Source of the DNA: JBGQMW01 sp963769845 | Lineage (GTDB): Archaea; Thermoproteota; Bathyarchaeia; Bathyarchaeales; Bathycorpusculaceae | Assembly: GCA_963769845.1 (NCBI GenBank) | Contig: CAVYNL010000013.1 | Location: 62,001 to 126,000 of the forward strand | Reading direction: 5' to 3' | DNA: 64,000 nt | Shown here: positions 1-9,070 of the stretch, one piece after another | Position numbering within the stretch: position 1 is the first letter of the stretch | How the letters are laid out: the number at the start of each line of letters is the position of its first letter | The notes under the pieces: generated by a model | Told to the model about the DNA's origin: nothing | Seen by the model: the letters and a program-made list of their open reading frames with translations, nothing else | Database searches by the model: none | Position numbers and translations under genes: made by a program

Positions 1-349
1 AAACGGAATGTTAAAAACGTAGGACATTGCATATCACCGTCGTTCGCTATTATCGTGAGTCCTTGTCTGCCCGAACATTTAAACCATTTTCCTTTCAATA
101 TTCCAGCATCGCCGCTTCATTGGTCTCAGTGCGACGAAAAGATGTCAGAAATGGGAAAGAGAGGCTCCAGATCGCGTGGATTCGCGTTTGTGGGCAGTCC
201 ATGGGCGATCTTGTGTTGCCGAGATGGAATGACTAGAGGCCATCAGTGTTTTGCGCCCACAGTTGCAGAGGATAAACCAATAGAGGATAATTCCAGAACG
301 TTTAAATCCGTAGAGCACCGCAATATGCTCACTGAAAGGAGAGGGAAAA
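1..349. other. Non-coding region upstream of the cohesin-like gene
   Basis: No convincing gene is visible. The open frames here have no family resemblance and one runs into the following gene in another frame. Two A/T boxes resemble archaeal TATA elements, near 77-84 and at 301-306; only the second is well placed for the gene starting at 350. The gene that would precede this region lies outside the window. Confidence 0.5.
295..306 (+). promoter_or_regulatory. Putative promoter of the cohesin/dockerin gene
   Basis: The box TTTAAA at 301-306 follows a purine-rich AGAACG that could serve as a BRE. Transcription would start near 328, leaving a short leader with the purine-rich ribosome site GGAGAGGG just before the ATG at 350. 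The assignment rests on pattern and spacing only. Confidence 0.45.
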
Positions 350-2602
350 ATGAAAAAAGTATTAGCAGTTGCCATCATATCAATTCTGTTTTTCTCCGCA
401 TTCACAGTGTTAATGCAAGCAACAAATGTGCAGGCTTCTGCAACATCCAAACCCAATATAAGCGTTCAACCATCGCAAAAGGCCGCGGCCATTGGTGTCC
501 CGTTCTCAGTTGACGTGGTAGTCGCCAACATAACCTCAAGCCAGAGAGTAGTAGGTCTACAATTCAGAATGAAGTATGACTCCAGCATGCTAAAAGCGAC
601 TAACGTGACTGAAGGACCGTTCCTGAAGAAATTCGGTAACACGTTCTTCATAAGCTACATTGATGACGACTCCGGGCTCTACGGCGGTAACGTGCTCGTC
701 GGTGACCAACTGCTCCCCGACAACAATGGCGTATGGGCAACATTTCCCAACGCAACTTGGGGAGAAACAATTGCCACAATAACGTTCAATCCTCTAGCAA
801 CGACGACAAAAACCCAGCTCACACTCATACCCCCACCGACTCCAAACCCAATGATATTGAACGACGATCAAAAAGAAGTACCATGCACCGCCACCAACGG
901 AGTCGTTCAGATCGCGAGTTTGGCGCTTGACATTCAACCGGCATCAGTTAACGTAGCACTCGGACAATCATTCTCTGTGAACGTGTCCATCAGCGGCATA
1001 ACCCCCGACAAGAGAGTGATAGGAATACAATTCAGAGTACAGTATGACTACGGCGTGCTCCAAACGACGAAATCGGACGTGACCGAAGGACCGTTCATGC
1101 AGGACCCCAGATGGAACCTTCACGGCACGGTCTTCATAGTTGACGTACAATCCCCAGGCAGTGCCGACGACTCATACGGGTCTAACGTGCTCGTAGGTGA
1201 CCTTCTGCTTCCTGACGACAACGGTGTATGGAACGCGTTTCCAAACGGAGCAGGGACAGTAGCCACAATAAAGTTCAGCACTATCGCGCATCCAGCGTAT
1301 GTGCCGAAGACAACGGCACTCACACTCGTGGGTAACCTAGTAATAAACGACACTGCAGCTCCGGCAAACAATGAGGTTCCAAGCTCGGTCAGTAACGCAG
1401 CCGTCAACATTGACCTTCCGCCACCAGCATACCTATACATTTACCCAGGGGCCTCGTACGCACTTGTTGGCCACCCACTCGTAGTGAGCGTGTTGATTAA
1501 CAACCTGGATGTAGCATGGAGAGCCACAGGAGTACAATTCAGACTCTGCTATGACTCAAGCCTGTTTGAAGTAGTCAACGTGACCGAAGGATCATTCATG
1601 ACGGACAAGAGATGGAACCTTCATGGCACGCTCTTCCTTGCGGACAACAACACGGATCCCATATATGGATCTAACGTGCTCATCGGTGACCTTCTGCTTC
1701 CTGACAACAACGGTGTATGGACAGCATTTCCACACGGGTTTGGCGTACTAGCTACGATCACTCTGAACCCGATACACGCGGCCGGCATCAACGACCCGCC
1801 GCTGATGACCACGCTTAGCCTCCAGAATGACTTGATAGTGAACGACGCGAACGGTTATGTAGGTGAAGTGCTACACACGCTCAGCAATGCAACAGTAAAG
1901 ATCCTCCCAATACAGCCAACATTAAGTGTCAACCCGCCGCTAGTGGAGGCACTCCACGTGGGCACGATATTCTCTGTGAACATAGACGTCAGCGAACTCA
2001 ACGCAGGATGGAGAGCTGTCAGCGCACAGGTCCGATTGTTGTACGATCCCGCGTACCTAGAAGTAGTCAACGTGACCGAAGGACCGTTCATGCAGGACCC
2101 CCGATGGAACCTTCATGGCACGGTCTTCCTTAGTAGCGTTGAAGTCGATGTCATATATGGACCTGACGTGCTCATCGGTGACCTTGTGCTTCCTAACTTC
2201 GACAACGGTGTCTGGGACGCGTTCCCAACCGGAAACGGCACAATCGCCACGGTAACCTTCAATGTGACAAGTCAACCAATAGGTCTTGACAACCCACCGG
2301 CACACGTCTATCTTGGCCTTGGTGACCCGTTTAGCACTCTGTTAAACGACAACAACGACTATATCCCCACCAACCTCTTGAGCGGAGAATTCAGGGTCTA
2401 TCCAACCCACAAAGCAGACATCAACGTAGACGGCAAAGTTGACATGAAAGACATTGCCCTCGTGGCAAAGGCGTTCGGCACCAAAGCTGGAGACCCACGC
2501 TGGAATGCAAACGCGGACGTTGTCACCGACGGGATAATCAACATGCGTGACGTAGGTTTCGTGGCGCGCAATTTCGGTTGGCCACAGGCGCATACAAGCT
2601 AG
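350..2602 (+). CDS. Secreted protein with four cohesin-like modules and a C-terminal dockerin
   Basis: The protein has 750 residues and starts with a signal peptide (Lys-Lys, hydrophobic core to about residue 30). Four modules of about 160 residues follow, each opening with a phrase such as GVPFSVDVVVANI, then a YDSS/YDPAYL strand, VTEGPF and GDLLLPDNNGVW; this is the pattern of cohesin-type beta sandwiches. Residues from about 695 form a dockerin-like pair of calcium loops (DINVDGKVDMKDIALV, then a second copy ending VARNFGW). Many NxT/S sequons fit N-glycosylation. The protein is presumably exported and may assemble through cohesin-dockerin contacts, either with itself or with other secreted proteins; that role is inferred. 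No sortase motif or membrane anchor is seen. Confidence 0.85.
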   Translation: MKKVLAVAIISILFFSAFTVLMQATNVQASATSKPNISVQPSQKAAAIGVPFSVDVVVANITSSQRVVGLQFRMKYDSSMLKATNVTEGPFLKKFGNTFFISYIDDDSGLYGGNVLVGDQLLPDNNGVWATFPNATWGETIATITFNPLATTTKTQLTLIPPPTPNPMILNDDQKEVPCTATNGVVQIASLALDIQPASVNVALGQSFSVNVSISGITPDKRVIGIQFRVQYDYGVLQTTKSDVTEGPFMQDPRWNLHGTVFIVDVQSPGSADDSYGSNVLVGDLLLPDDNGVWNAFPNGAGTVATIKFSTIAHPAYVPKTTALTLVGNLVINDTAAPANNEVPSSVSNAAVNIDLPPPAYLYIYPGASYALVGHPLVVSVLINNLDVAWRATGVQFRLCYDSSLFEVVNVTEGSFMTDKRWNLHGTLFLADNNTDPIYGSNVLIGDLLLPDNNGVWTAFPHGFGVLATITLNPIHAAGINDPPLMTTLSLQNDLIVNDANGYVGEVLHTLSNATVKILPIQPTLSVNPPLVEALHVGTIFSVNIDVSELNAGWRAVSAQVRLLYDPAYLEVVNVTEGPFMQDPRWNLHGTVFLSSVEVDVIYGPDVLIGDLVLPNFDNGVWDAFPTGNGTIATVTFNVTSQPIGLDNPPAHVYLGLGDPFSTLLNDNNDYIPTNLLSGEFRVYPTHKADINVDGKVDMKDIALVAKAFGTKAGDPRWNANADVVTDGIINMRDVGFVARNFGWPQAHTS

Positions 2603-2624
2603 AACCGACTAGCACCCAATCTCC

Positions 2625-2631
2625 TTTTTTT
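2625..2631 (+). terminator. Possible T-tract terminator after the cohesin-like gene
   Basis: A run of seven T residues begins 22 bases after the stop codon. Archaeal RNA polymerase commonly terminates in such T-rich tracts. No hairpin is needed or obvious. Confidence 0.4.
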
Positions 2632-2833
2632 GCTTCTTAGTCTCAACAAGTCGCTCTATGAAATTCGTCACAGTTCGCGTTCTGGCGATTGCAGTCCAAG
2701 CGCGCGTTAGGTGCACGCCGAAAAACCTAGCTTCCATCCGAAAATTCCATTCGAAAACGAAATGGAAGATATATCTAAAAAAACAGGTATTGAATACGAA
2801 AGAACGATTCTAGACTGAAGCTGCTAGTTCAAC

Positions 2834-2974
2834 CTAAAATCTTCGCCTTGCGGGCCTTCTCTTAGAATAGCACTCTCGGCAATAAACCGGTCTGCTACCG
2901 TCAGGCTTGAATGGGACTTCACATTCTTTCCCACAGTCAGCGCAGACTGCCTTGTGCATCTCTTTCTCTGCCAT
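2834..2974 (-). CDS. Small zinc-ribbon protein
   Basis: This is a 46-residue reading frame. It contains two cysteine pairs, CADCGKEC near residue 11 and CREC near residue 33, separated by a short stretch (VPFKPDGSRPVY), then an Arg/Lys-rich tail ending RRPARRRF. This is the known archaeal and bacterial small CxxC...CxxC zinc-binding family with a basic C-terminus, often suspected of binding nucleic acid. An AAGGAG sequence lies upstream of the ATG; a second ATG five codons in is an alternative start. Function is unknown. Confidence 0.8.
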   Translation of the reverse strand: MAEKEMHKAVCADCGKECEVPFKPDGSRPVYCRECYSKRRPARRRF

Positions 2975-3188
2975 ATACTCTTTCAACTCCTTACATATTT
3001 ACGTGCAAAAATCGCTTCTTACACGCTGCATGAACAACACAAAGTTCTTAATAAACCATGTGCTCGAAATCCGCCGAAAACGTCTGACAAAAGCCCCCAT
3101 CATGCGACCCAGCAACAAGCCTAGTCAAGCACCCAGATGGTCCTGCGTTCCCCAAAAAACAATGCAGAACCCACCAACATGAAACTCA

Positions 3189-3809
3189 CTAGTGCGAATC
3201 CTGAATGCTGACTGTTCCCTTCTTCCCGATTCTCAGCTGCCTTTCGCCTTTGAAGCTGGACATGTTCGCGTTCCTGATCCACACAGTGTCTCCGACCGAG
3301 ACCGATTCTATCTGCTCATTCCACAAACACAGCTTTATCGTGCCAGTCTCGTCCCCTATCACAGCATTAGCCACACTAGCATAAGTGCCAAACCTTGTGA
3401 ACACGAGCACAGGCTTCGCAATCTCCAGAACTCTGGCCTTCAACTCTATCTTTTTCATTCCAGACCGTAAGTCTACGATGTGAAACGAACGTGTCCGCCT
3501 GTTTTCCAGGTCAAGATACCTGCGCGTCATGTCTGCCCTGGCGTAATCCTTGATCGGATTCCGTTTCTCCAAAAGGAACTCCTCAGGAATCGAGAACTGC
3601 GCAACAACCTTGGTATCGTTCATCAGCAGAAAAATAGTTCTTCCTCCTGAGCTGCCGCGCGTTTCAACAGAAACCTTCCCGCATGTGGACCTCTGCTTTT
3701 CTTTCGCCAGAACCAGTGCAGAAAACAGGTTGTCAGGGTCAATTTGGTACTTCGCCGAAAGGACGGCAAGATATTCGCCAGGTGACACTCTGCTCCGCAT
3801 CTTCTTCAA
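3189..3809 (-). CDS. OB-fold (RPA-like) nucleic-acid-binding protein
   Basis: The C-terminal half (about residues 115-200) reads as an OB fold: KIELKARVLEIAKPV, then DETGTIKLCLWNEQ, then VGDTVWIRNANMSSFKGE. The DETG..K..LW and GD.V.I..A elements are typical of single-strand-binding proteins of the RPA/SOSS-B type. The N-terminal 110 residues are helical and basic with no clear family. It probably binds single-stranded DNA or RNA. The YHS-type gene lies 25 bases upstream on the same strand, so the two may be co-transcribed. Confidence 0.75.
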   Translation of the reverse strand: MKKMRSRVSPGEYLAVLSAKYQIDPDNLFSALVLAKEKQRSTCGKVSVETRGSSGGRTIFLLMNDTKVVAQFSIPEEFLLEKRNPIKDYARADMTRRYLDLENRRTRSFHIVDLRSGMKKIELKARVLEIAKPVLVFTRFGTYASVANAVIGDETGTIKLCLWNEQIESVSVGDTVWIRNANMSSFKGERQLRIGKKGTVSIQDSH

Positions 3810-3834
3810 TCTCTTACAATCATTGCTCGGACGC

Positions 3835-4089
3835 CTACTTCAGAAACTTCATCGGGTGCCTCTTAAACCGTTTCTTGCAGGTTACGCTGCAGAAATGATA
3901 CGTATCTCCCTCATACGTAATCTTGTACTTTGATGTCCTTTCATCCAGAACGGCACCACAAACTGGGTCAGTAGGCAACTTCTCCCTTATCCACAAGCTT
4001 ATAGCGATATAGAACAGAGTTCTGCTTATTATTGTTGGCGGTAAAGATTTCTCATCCAGCATCGAACAGACTGACCCTTCTAGACTCAA
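3835..4089 (-). CDS. YHS/TRASH-like metal-binding protein
   Basis: The last 45 residues of this 84-residue frame carry DPVCGAVLDE, a tyrosine-containing turn (YEGDTYHFCSVTCK) and a basic end, RFKRHPMKFLK. This is the YHS domain, a small cysteine-containing fold linked to heavy-metal handling and found alone or fused to metal ATPases. The first 35 residues are weakly hydrophobic and unconserved. The start is uncertain: TTG at 4089 gives the full frame, ATG at 4062 a shorter one. It is divergent from the carbamate kinase gene. Confidence 0.7.
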   Translation of the reverse strand: MSLEGSVCSMLDEKSLPPTIISRTLFYIAISLWIREKLPTDPVCGAVLDERTSKYKITYEGDTYHFCSVTCKKRFKRHPMKFLK

Positions 4090-4120
4090 GGTCTGAAGAG
4101 GAAAAATTGCATCTCTTCGC

Positions 4121-4128
4121 TTTTATAG
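4121..4128 (+). promoter_or_regulatory. Putative promoter of the carbamate kinase gene
   Basis: The box TTTTATAG lies about 50 bases before the ATG at 4172. The usual archaeal spacing puts the transcription start near 4150, downstream of the GTG at 4133, which supports the later ATG as the true start. Confidence 0.45.
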
Positions 4129-4171
4129 GACAGTGCGAATTCAATATGTCATTACCTTCGAGTTGAGAGGT

Positions 4172-5116
4172 ATGCGAACTCGAAAAACCGCAGTCGTCGC
4201 CATCGGTGGCAATTCACTGATCAAAGACGAAAAACACCAAACTGTCGCTCATCAGTTCAAAGCTGCCAGAGAAACATGCCGCCACATCGCCAGCATGATA
4301 GAACAAGGCTGGAAAGTCGTTATCACTCACGGAAACGGGCCGCAAGTTGGGTTCATTCTCCTCCGTTCGGAGCTAGCAAGTCACGTCCTACCGACTGCGC
4401 CACTTGATTCCTGCGGCGCCGAAACTCAAGGTTTCCTAGGATACATGATACAGCAAAGCTTACGCAACGAGTTCAGGCTCAGAGGCATCAACAACTCTGT
4501 GGCTACGGTCGTAACTCAAACGCTCGTCAAGAAGAATGACCCTGCCTTCAAACATCCAACCAAACCAATCGGACCATTCTACACGAAGCGCAAGGCCGAG
4601 AAGCACAGACGCGAACAGAGGTGGGAAATAATGGAAGATGCAGGCCGAGGCTGGCGACGTGTTGTACCCTCACCGAAGCCCGTGCGCATCATCGAAAAAG
4701 ACGTGATAAAAAACCTCATTGACCACGGCGTCACCGTCGTTGCCGCAGGAGGCGGTGGCATTCCAGTAGTTGAAGAGAGAGGCAAGCTGAAGGGTATAGA
4801 AGCAGTAATCGACAAGGATTACGCTTCAGCACTCCTAGCCACGGGCATTCAAGCTGAACTTTTCCTCATATCCACAGCAGTCGAAAAAGTAGCCCTCAAC
4901 TTCGGCAGGGTTGACGAGCAACCTTTGAACAGAATCACCTTAGCTGAAGCTAAGAAATACCTTAAGGAAGGCCACTTCCACGCTGGCAGCATGCGACCCA
5001 AAATCCAGGCGATAATCAGCTACCTCGAGAACGGAGGAAAAGAAGCCCTGATCACAAACCCCGAAAACCTAGAACGCGCAATACTCGGAAAAACAGGCAC
5101 ACACATCATGCCCTAA
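4172..5116 (+). CDS. arcC: Carbamate kinase
   Basis: This amino-acid-kinase-fold enzyme interconverts ATP plus carbamate with ADP plus carbamoyl phosphate. The 314-residue form shows the family motifs in order: AIGGNSL near residue 10, THGNGPQVG near 50, AAGGGGIPV near 205, IDKDYASALLA near 225 and a C-terminal ITNPENLERAI. Its length is normal for the family. I chose the ATG at 4172 because homologues begin close to the first glycine loop and because the apparent promoter lies between the upstream GTG (4133) and this codon. No arginine deiminase or carbamoyltransferase gene is adjacent, so its physiological direction cannot be read from context. Confidence 0.92.
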   Translation: MRTRKTAVVAIGGNSLIKDEKHQTVAHQFKAARETCRHIASMIEQGWKVVITHGNGPQVGFILLRSELASHVLPTAPLDSCGAETQGFLGYMIQQSLRNEFRLRGINNSVATVVTQTLVKKNDPAFKHPTKPIGPFYTKRKAEKHRREQRWEIMEDAGRGWRRVVPSPKPVRIIEKDVIKNLIDHGVTVVAAGGGGIPVVEERGKLKGIEAVIDKDYASALLATGIQAELFLISTAVEKVALNFGRVDEQPLNRITLAEAKKYLKEGHFHAGSMRPKIQAIISYLENGGKEALITNPENLERAILGKTGTHIMP

Positions 5117-5151
5117 GCAAATCCTCTCAAAGATCACCCGACAGCGAACGT

Positions 5152-5676
5152 TCAAGATGCATTCGTGATGAACTGCTTCTGCAGTTCCACAACTTCTGCG
5201 CTGTCTTTGGCGCTCGCATAGCTTTCAAGCATCTCATGGTTCAGTTCAAGGAAAGTGTGTCCCCATTTGTACATGGCTAGCAGTTCAGATGCCTGTTCAC
5301 GAAACCCCGCGATGAAGAGAGCAGCGGTCAAAGCTTCCAGAGTCGATAGCTTCGTGGGCTTGCCGAAGTTGACTGGGTTGCCAGCTATCAAGACGGGTAG
5401 GCAGCGAGAGGTCCCCCTAACATGAGCTGACAAGAACCGTTCAGCCTTTTCCCAACTGCAATCCAATGCGGCAAGCCCGAAATTTTCGATGCGGTCCCGG
5501 TCAGCTGGAGAAAAAGCCATCTCTGAAAAAGGGTTAAGCACAACAGCCCTCTTCGGCAGAAACCTCACCTGCGTTACTCCTCGAACCAGTCTGTGCCGCT
5601 CAAGTTTCAGAGCAGTGCACTTCTTAGGGTCACATTGCCTCGCATTATAAACTACGATTCTAACGCGCTTCTCCAC
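5152..5676 (-). CDS. tsr3: Tsr3-type 16S/18S rRNA aminocarboxypropyltransferase
   Basis: The family transfers the 3-amino-3-carboxypropyl group of S-adenosylmethionine to a hypermodified uridine in small-subunit rRNA. The 174-residue protein has the RLI-like N-terminal segment (DPKKCTALKL), the NPFSEMAFSPADRD loop, LDCSW, then the S-adenosylmethionine-site region AGNPVNFGKPTKLSTLEA, where the N.GkP..Ls..EA pattern is diagnostic. Length is normal. Its start overlaps the end of the NAD(P)HX repair gene by 17 bases, so the two are translationally coupled. Confidence 0.92.
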   Translation of the reverse strand: MEKRVRIVVYNARQCDPKKCTALKLERHRLVRGVTQVRFLPKRAVVLNPFSEMAFSPADRDRIENFGLAALDCSWEKAERFLSAHVRGTSRCLPVLIAGNPVNFGKPTKLSTLEALTAALFIAGFREQASELLAMYKWGHTFLELNHEMLESYASAKDSAEVVELQKQFITNAS

Positions 5677-7204
5677 GTTCTCTCTGCACCTTCAAATGAC
5701 TCATAGGGTCATTCATGACCAGAGGTATCCAGTCTATGAGGTCTGAGGCAACCATGTGCGCGCCCCTCTCTTCAAAGACAAAGTCCCCCGCAGCACCGTT
5801 GACAAAAGCGCCCGCAACCGCAGCCTCAAACGGGTCTGCCTTCTGCGCAAGCAGAGCGGCCACGACACCTGAAAGCACGTCACCTGTACCGCCGACGGTC
5901 ATCCCCGGATTGCCCGTAAGATTAAGCTTGACGCGATTCCCATCAGAAATAACGTCAACAGGCCCTTTCAGCAATACTACAGCGTTCAGCTTAGATGCTG
6001 CTTTCTGAACTTCCATGGCTTTTTCTCTTAGCCCAGTTGCTGGCCTTTTGCCTGTTAGAATTGCATACTCACCAGCATGAGGGGTCAAAACAAGAGGCAC
6101 TTTGAGTTTTCTTTTGAAACTTGCGAAGGCCTTCAGACCGTCAGCGTCTAACAGCAAAGGTTTTCCTGCTTTTTCAACGGCATCCACGACCATCTTCACC
6201 GCTTTCTTGGTTTCTGGATGCAATCCTAAGCCCGGACCCATGGCCACGGCGTCAACTATTTTGACATAATTCTCTAGCACGGACACGTTGTCAGGGTTCA
6301 AGTGGTCGCCCTTAAGCTTTATCGTAATCAAATCTGGCGATAGCGAAGAAATGGCATAAGCCGTCTTCTCAGGAGCAGCCACGTAAGCCAAGTCGACTCC
6401 CGTGCGTAACGCAGCCTCTGCAACCAACGTTGGAGCGCCCGAGTATGTTTCATTTCCACCGATCACCAGCAGTCTTCCGAAGTCCCCCTTGTGAGACTCT
6501 GGAGGACGTGCGTTAGTGACCAACAGAACGTCGCCTGGCCCAGTGAGTCTCTCAAATTCATCAGGCAAGCCGATGTTTCTTACGACAAGCTCTCCTGTGT
6601 ATTTCTTGGCTTTTCCCAGTCCCAGCTTCGTCCTGTGAAACGTCACAGTCAAGTCAGCCTTCACAGCGTCACCCAGCGTCTCGCCCGTGTCTGCGTCCAC
6701 GCCTGTTGGGATGTCCACGGCCACGCGGAAGGCTTTCATTCTGTTAATCTGTCCTACCATCTGGAGAATAGGCGGTCGTAAAGTTCCTCGGCTTCCAGTG
6801 CCCAGCAACGCATCAACTACAATGTCAGCGTTAACCTCAGGTATCAGAGCGCTGTCAGTGACCTCATGTTTGGTGACAGTCTCACTCAGAAAACGCAAAG
6901 CTCGGCAGTTCTCCAGCGCAGCTTGGTCTGCGATGTCTTTTGCTTTTCCTGCAAGTATGACTTCAACTGTGAAACCCATCGACGACAGGTGGCGAGCTAC
7001 TACAAAACCGTCTCCCCCGTTCCCGCCAAGCCCGCAGAAAACAGCGACAGTCTTGGGCGGCTTGAACCGCGAAGAAACCTCCAGAGCAACACTGTGCCCA
7101 GCGTTCTCCATTAACAACAACCTAGAAACGCCATAGTACTCAGCGTTGACCTCAACTGCCCGCATAATCCTGCTGGTGATGGAACCGTCCACTATAGTTA
7201 CCAC
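5660..7204 (-). CDS. nnrDE: Bifunctional NAD(P)H-hydrate epimerase / ADP-dependent NAD(P)H-hydrate dehydratase
   Basis: This enzyme repairs hydrated NAD(P)H. Residues 1-210 form the YjeF N-terminal epimerase (VFCGLGGNGGDGFVVARHL, then DALLGTGSRG). Residues 225-500 form the ribokinase-like dehydratase (GGNETYSGAPTLVAEAALRTG, ADGLKAF, LTPHAGEYA, GNPGMTVGGTGDVLSG). Both halves are complete and the fused arrangement is common in prokaryotes. It is the upstream member of a two-gene unit with tsr3. The 190-base gap before the next plus-strand gene holds promoters for both directions. Confidence 0.95.
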   Translation of the reverse strand: MVTIVDGSITSRIMRAVEVNAEYYGVSRLLLMENAGHSVALEVSSRFKPPKTVAVFCGLGGNGGDGFVVARHLSSMGFTVEVILAGKAKDIADQAALENCRALRFLSETVTKHEVTDSALIPEVNADIVVDALLGTGSRGTLRPPILQMVGQINRMKAFRVAVDIPTGVDADTGETLGDAVKADLTVTFHRTKLGLGKAKKYTGELVVRNIGLPDEFERLTGPGDVLLVTNARPPESHKGDFGRLLVIGGNETYSGAPTLVAEAALRTGVDLAYVAAPEKTAYAISSLSPDLITIKLKGDHLNPDNVSVLENYVKIVDAVAMGPGLGLHPETKKAVKMVVDAVEKAGKPLLLDADGLKAFASFKRKLKVPLVLTPHAGEYAILTGKRPATGLREKAMEVQKAASKLNAVVLLKGPVDVISDGNRVKLNLTGNPGMTVGGTGDVLSGVVAALLAQKADPFEAAVAGAFVNGAAGDFVFEERGAHMVASDLIDWIPLVMNDPMSHLKVQRERGEAR

Positions 7205-7353
7205 CTATCAGCCTAATGCCATCGAAAGAAGATAAGCGTTATCCGCCGAACGCCACTCTCTCCAAATCAGCGTATGAAGACAGAAGACAGTTCTGAGTAA
7301 TATAAGAGAAAATCGGCCCGCAAAATGCGAAGATTGTCTCAAACCGTAGCAAA

Positions 7354-7363
7354 ATATTTTAAA
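7354..7363 (+). promoter_or_regulatory. Putative promoter of the stand-alone RAM-domain gene
   Basis: The sequence ATATTTTAAA is a good archaeal TATA box, 34 bases before the ATG at 7397. A GGAG ribosome site follows at 7387-7390. Confidence 0.5.
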
Positions 7364-7396
7364 GCACAACAGCAGAAGGTAACTGTGGAGATTTGA

Positions 7397-7639
7397 ATGC
7401 CAACAGCTTTCGTACTAATAAACACAGAAATCGGTTCAGAGGCGGATGTGCTGAAAGACCTGAAGAAGGTCGAAGGAGTAGAAGAGGCTCACGCTGTCTA
7501 CGGAGTGTACGACATAATCGCAAGAGTAAAAGCCAGCACGATGGACAGGCTCAAAGAAATCGTAACATGGAAAGTCAGAAGACTTGATAAAGTAAGGTCA
7601 ACACTCACAATGATCGTCGTCGAAGAAGCAGCTAAATAG
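7397..7639 (+). CDS. Stand-alone Lrp/AsnC ligand-binding (RAM) domain protein
   Basis: The whole 80-residue protein corresponds to the C-terminal effector domain of Lrp/AsnC regulators: AFVLINTEIGSEADVLKDL, then VEEAHAVYGVYDIIARVKA and a final strand LTMIVVEE. There is no helix-turn-helix, so it cannot bind DNA by itself. In archaea such proteins form rings and are thought to bind small molecules such as amino acids or to pair with full-length regulators. A GGAG site and a TATA box precede it. Confidence 0.88.
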   Translation: MPTAFVLINTEIGSEADVLKDLKKVEGVEEAHAVYGVYDIIARVKASTMDRLKEIVTWKVRRLDKVRSTLTMIVVEEAAK

Positions 7640-7723
7640 CAAGAATCCCCCTTTTTATTCGTACCGTATCCGCATTTATGTCCCAGCGGAGAGTCTGACC
7701 CCAAAAACGGCTGGAATGAATAG

Positions 7724-9064
7724 ATGACTGAAAAGACCCTGCACATAGGCCTAGACGACACTGATTCAACAAGAAGAGGTTGCACAACCTACATCGCAGC
7801 CGTTCTTGTTGAGGAACTGGAGAAGCTGGGAGCATACTTCATTGACTACCCCAATTTAATCAGGCTGAACCCCAACGTTCCCTGGAAAACCCGAGGAAAC
7901 GGCGCCCTATGCCTGAGAATACGTTACGCTGAGCAGTTGGAAGAACAGATCAAGAAAAAAACCCTGAACTCAGTGGAGAAGTATTCAGACTTGGAGTCCA
8001 AGGGCACAGACCCAGGAGTCGTCTTCTTTAGACGGCCCACGATTCCAAGACAAGTTAGAGCCTACGCCACGCACGCCATAACTGGCGTCGTAAAACTCGG
8101 AGAAGCGCTAGACTTGCTCAAACGATACAAGGCTGAGGCACTGGGTTTCAAGAATGGCAGAGGAATAATCGGCGCTCTGGCAGCAGTCGGCGAAACTCTT
8201 CGAGAAGATCACACCTACGAAATACTCGCATACCGGGCCCCGAAAAACTGGGGCACAAAACGAAGAGTCGACGGGGCATCAATCTTTCAGATGGACAAGG
8301 AAACAGCTCCGTGCACTTTCAACAACGTGGACACTCAAAAAGGCAGAGTAATCATCACGCCGCGAGGACCTGACCCAATACTTTTCGGCATTCGAGGAGA
8401 AACTGCCGAGGTCGTGAAGAAGGCGTTCCAAATAGTCAAGCCACTTGAACCCATTGAAAGATGGGTCATCTTTCGCACAAACCAAGGAACGGATGCACAT
8501 CTAAGAAGGGTCTCCAAGTTGAGTGCTCTGGCACCTTACAGTTCAGTCATAGTCAAGGGAACCGTTTCGGCAGCTCCTAGGACAGTCCCAAAGAGACACG
8601 TAATTTTCTCAATAAGAGATGAGAGCACAGAAGTAGATTGCGCAGCATTTGAACCAACTGGCACTCTTCGCCACACAGCCATGAAACTGATGGTCGAAGA
8701 TGTCGTGGAAGTTTCTGGTGCCGTAAAAACTCCTTCACAGCCAAATCCGCTTACTATCAACTTGGAGAAAATCCGCGTGACGAAACTTCAACCAAAACTC
8801 GTCTACCAGAATCCCTTATGTCCAAATTGCGGCAAACGGTTGAAATCGATGGGCAAAAACCAAGGTTTGAGATGTGAAAAATGCGGCTTCAAAAGAAAAG
8901 ACCCCTCCAGAATTCAGGTCAGGATCAAACGCGGCCTGAAGAAAGGTGTTTACATTACCTCAACAAGGTCCCAGAGGCATCTGACTAAGCCTCTGACACG
9001 CTATGGAATGGAAAAACGCTCCTACCAAGGCGAAGAACTGATAGACAAGTGGCATTTTCCCTAG
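7724..9064 (+). CDS. tiaS: tRNA(Ile2) 2-agmatinylcytidine synthetase TiaS
   Basis: TiaS conjugates agmatine to C34 of tRNA-Ile(CAU) in an ATP-dependent reaction so that it reads AUA. The 446-residue protein begins with the signature IGLDDTDSTRRGCTTY and FPRGNGAL-like text (WKTRGNGALCLRI), followed by the middle ferredoxin-like domain. An OB fold follows (residues about 275-345, VIVKGTVSAAPRTV) and a zinc ribbon (CPNCGKRL ... CEKCGFKRK) near 365-390. Length and domain order are those of the archaeal family. Confidence 0.95.
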   Translation: MTEKTLHIGLDDTDSTRRGCTTYIAAVLVEELEKLGAYFIDYPNLIRLNPNVPWKTRGNGALCLRIRYAEQLEEQIKKKTLNSVEKYSDLESKGTDPGVVFFRRPTIPRQVRAYATHAITGVVKLGEALDLLKRYKAEALGFKNGRGIIGALAAVGETLREDHTYEILAYRAPKNWGTKRRVDGASIFQMDKETAPCTFNNVDTQKGRVIITPRGPDPILFGIRGETAEVVKKAFQIVKPLEPIERWVIFRTNQGTDAHLRRVSKLSALAPYSSVIVKGTVSAAPRTVPKRHVIFSIRDESTEVDCAAFEPTGTLRHTAMKLMVEDVVEVSGAVKTPSQPNPLTINLEKIRVTKLQPKLVYQNPLCPNCGKRLKSMGKNQGLRCEKCGFKRKDPSRIQVRIKRGLKKGVYITSTRSQRHLTKPLTRYGMEKRSYQGEELIDKWHFP

Positions 9065-9070
9065 TCTTTT

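Noticed and set aside
55..513. Open frame of 152 codons overlapping the start of the cohesin-like gene
   Set aside because: It overlaps a gene with a clear signal peptide and ribosome site, and its product has no family features.
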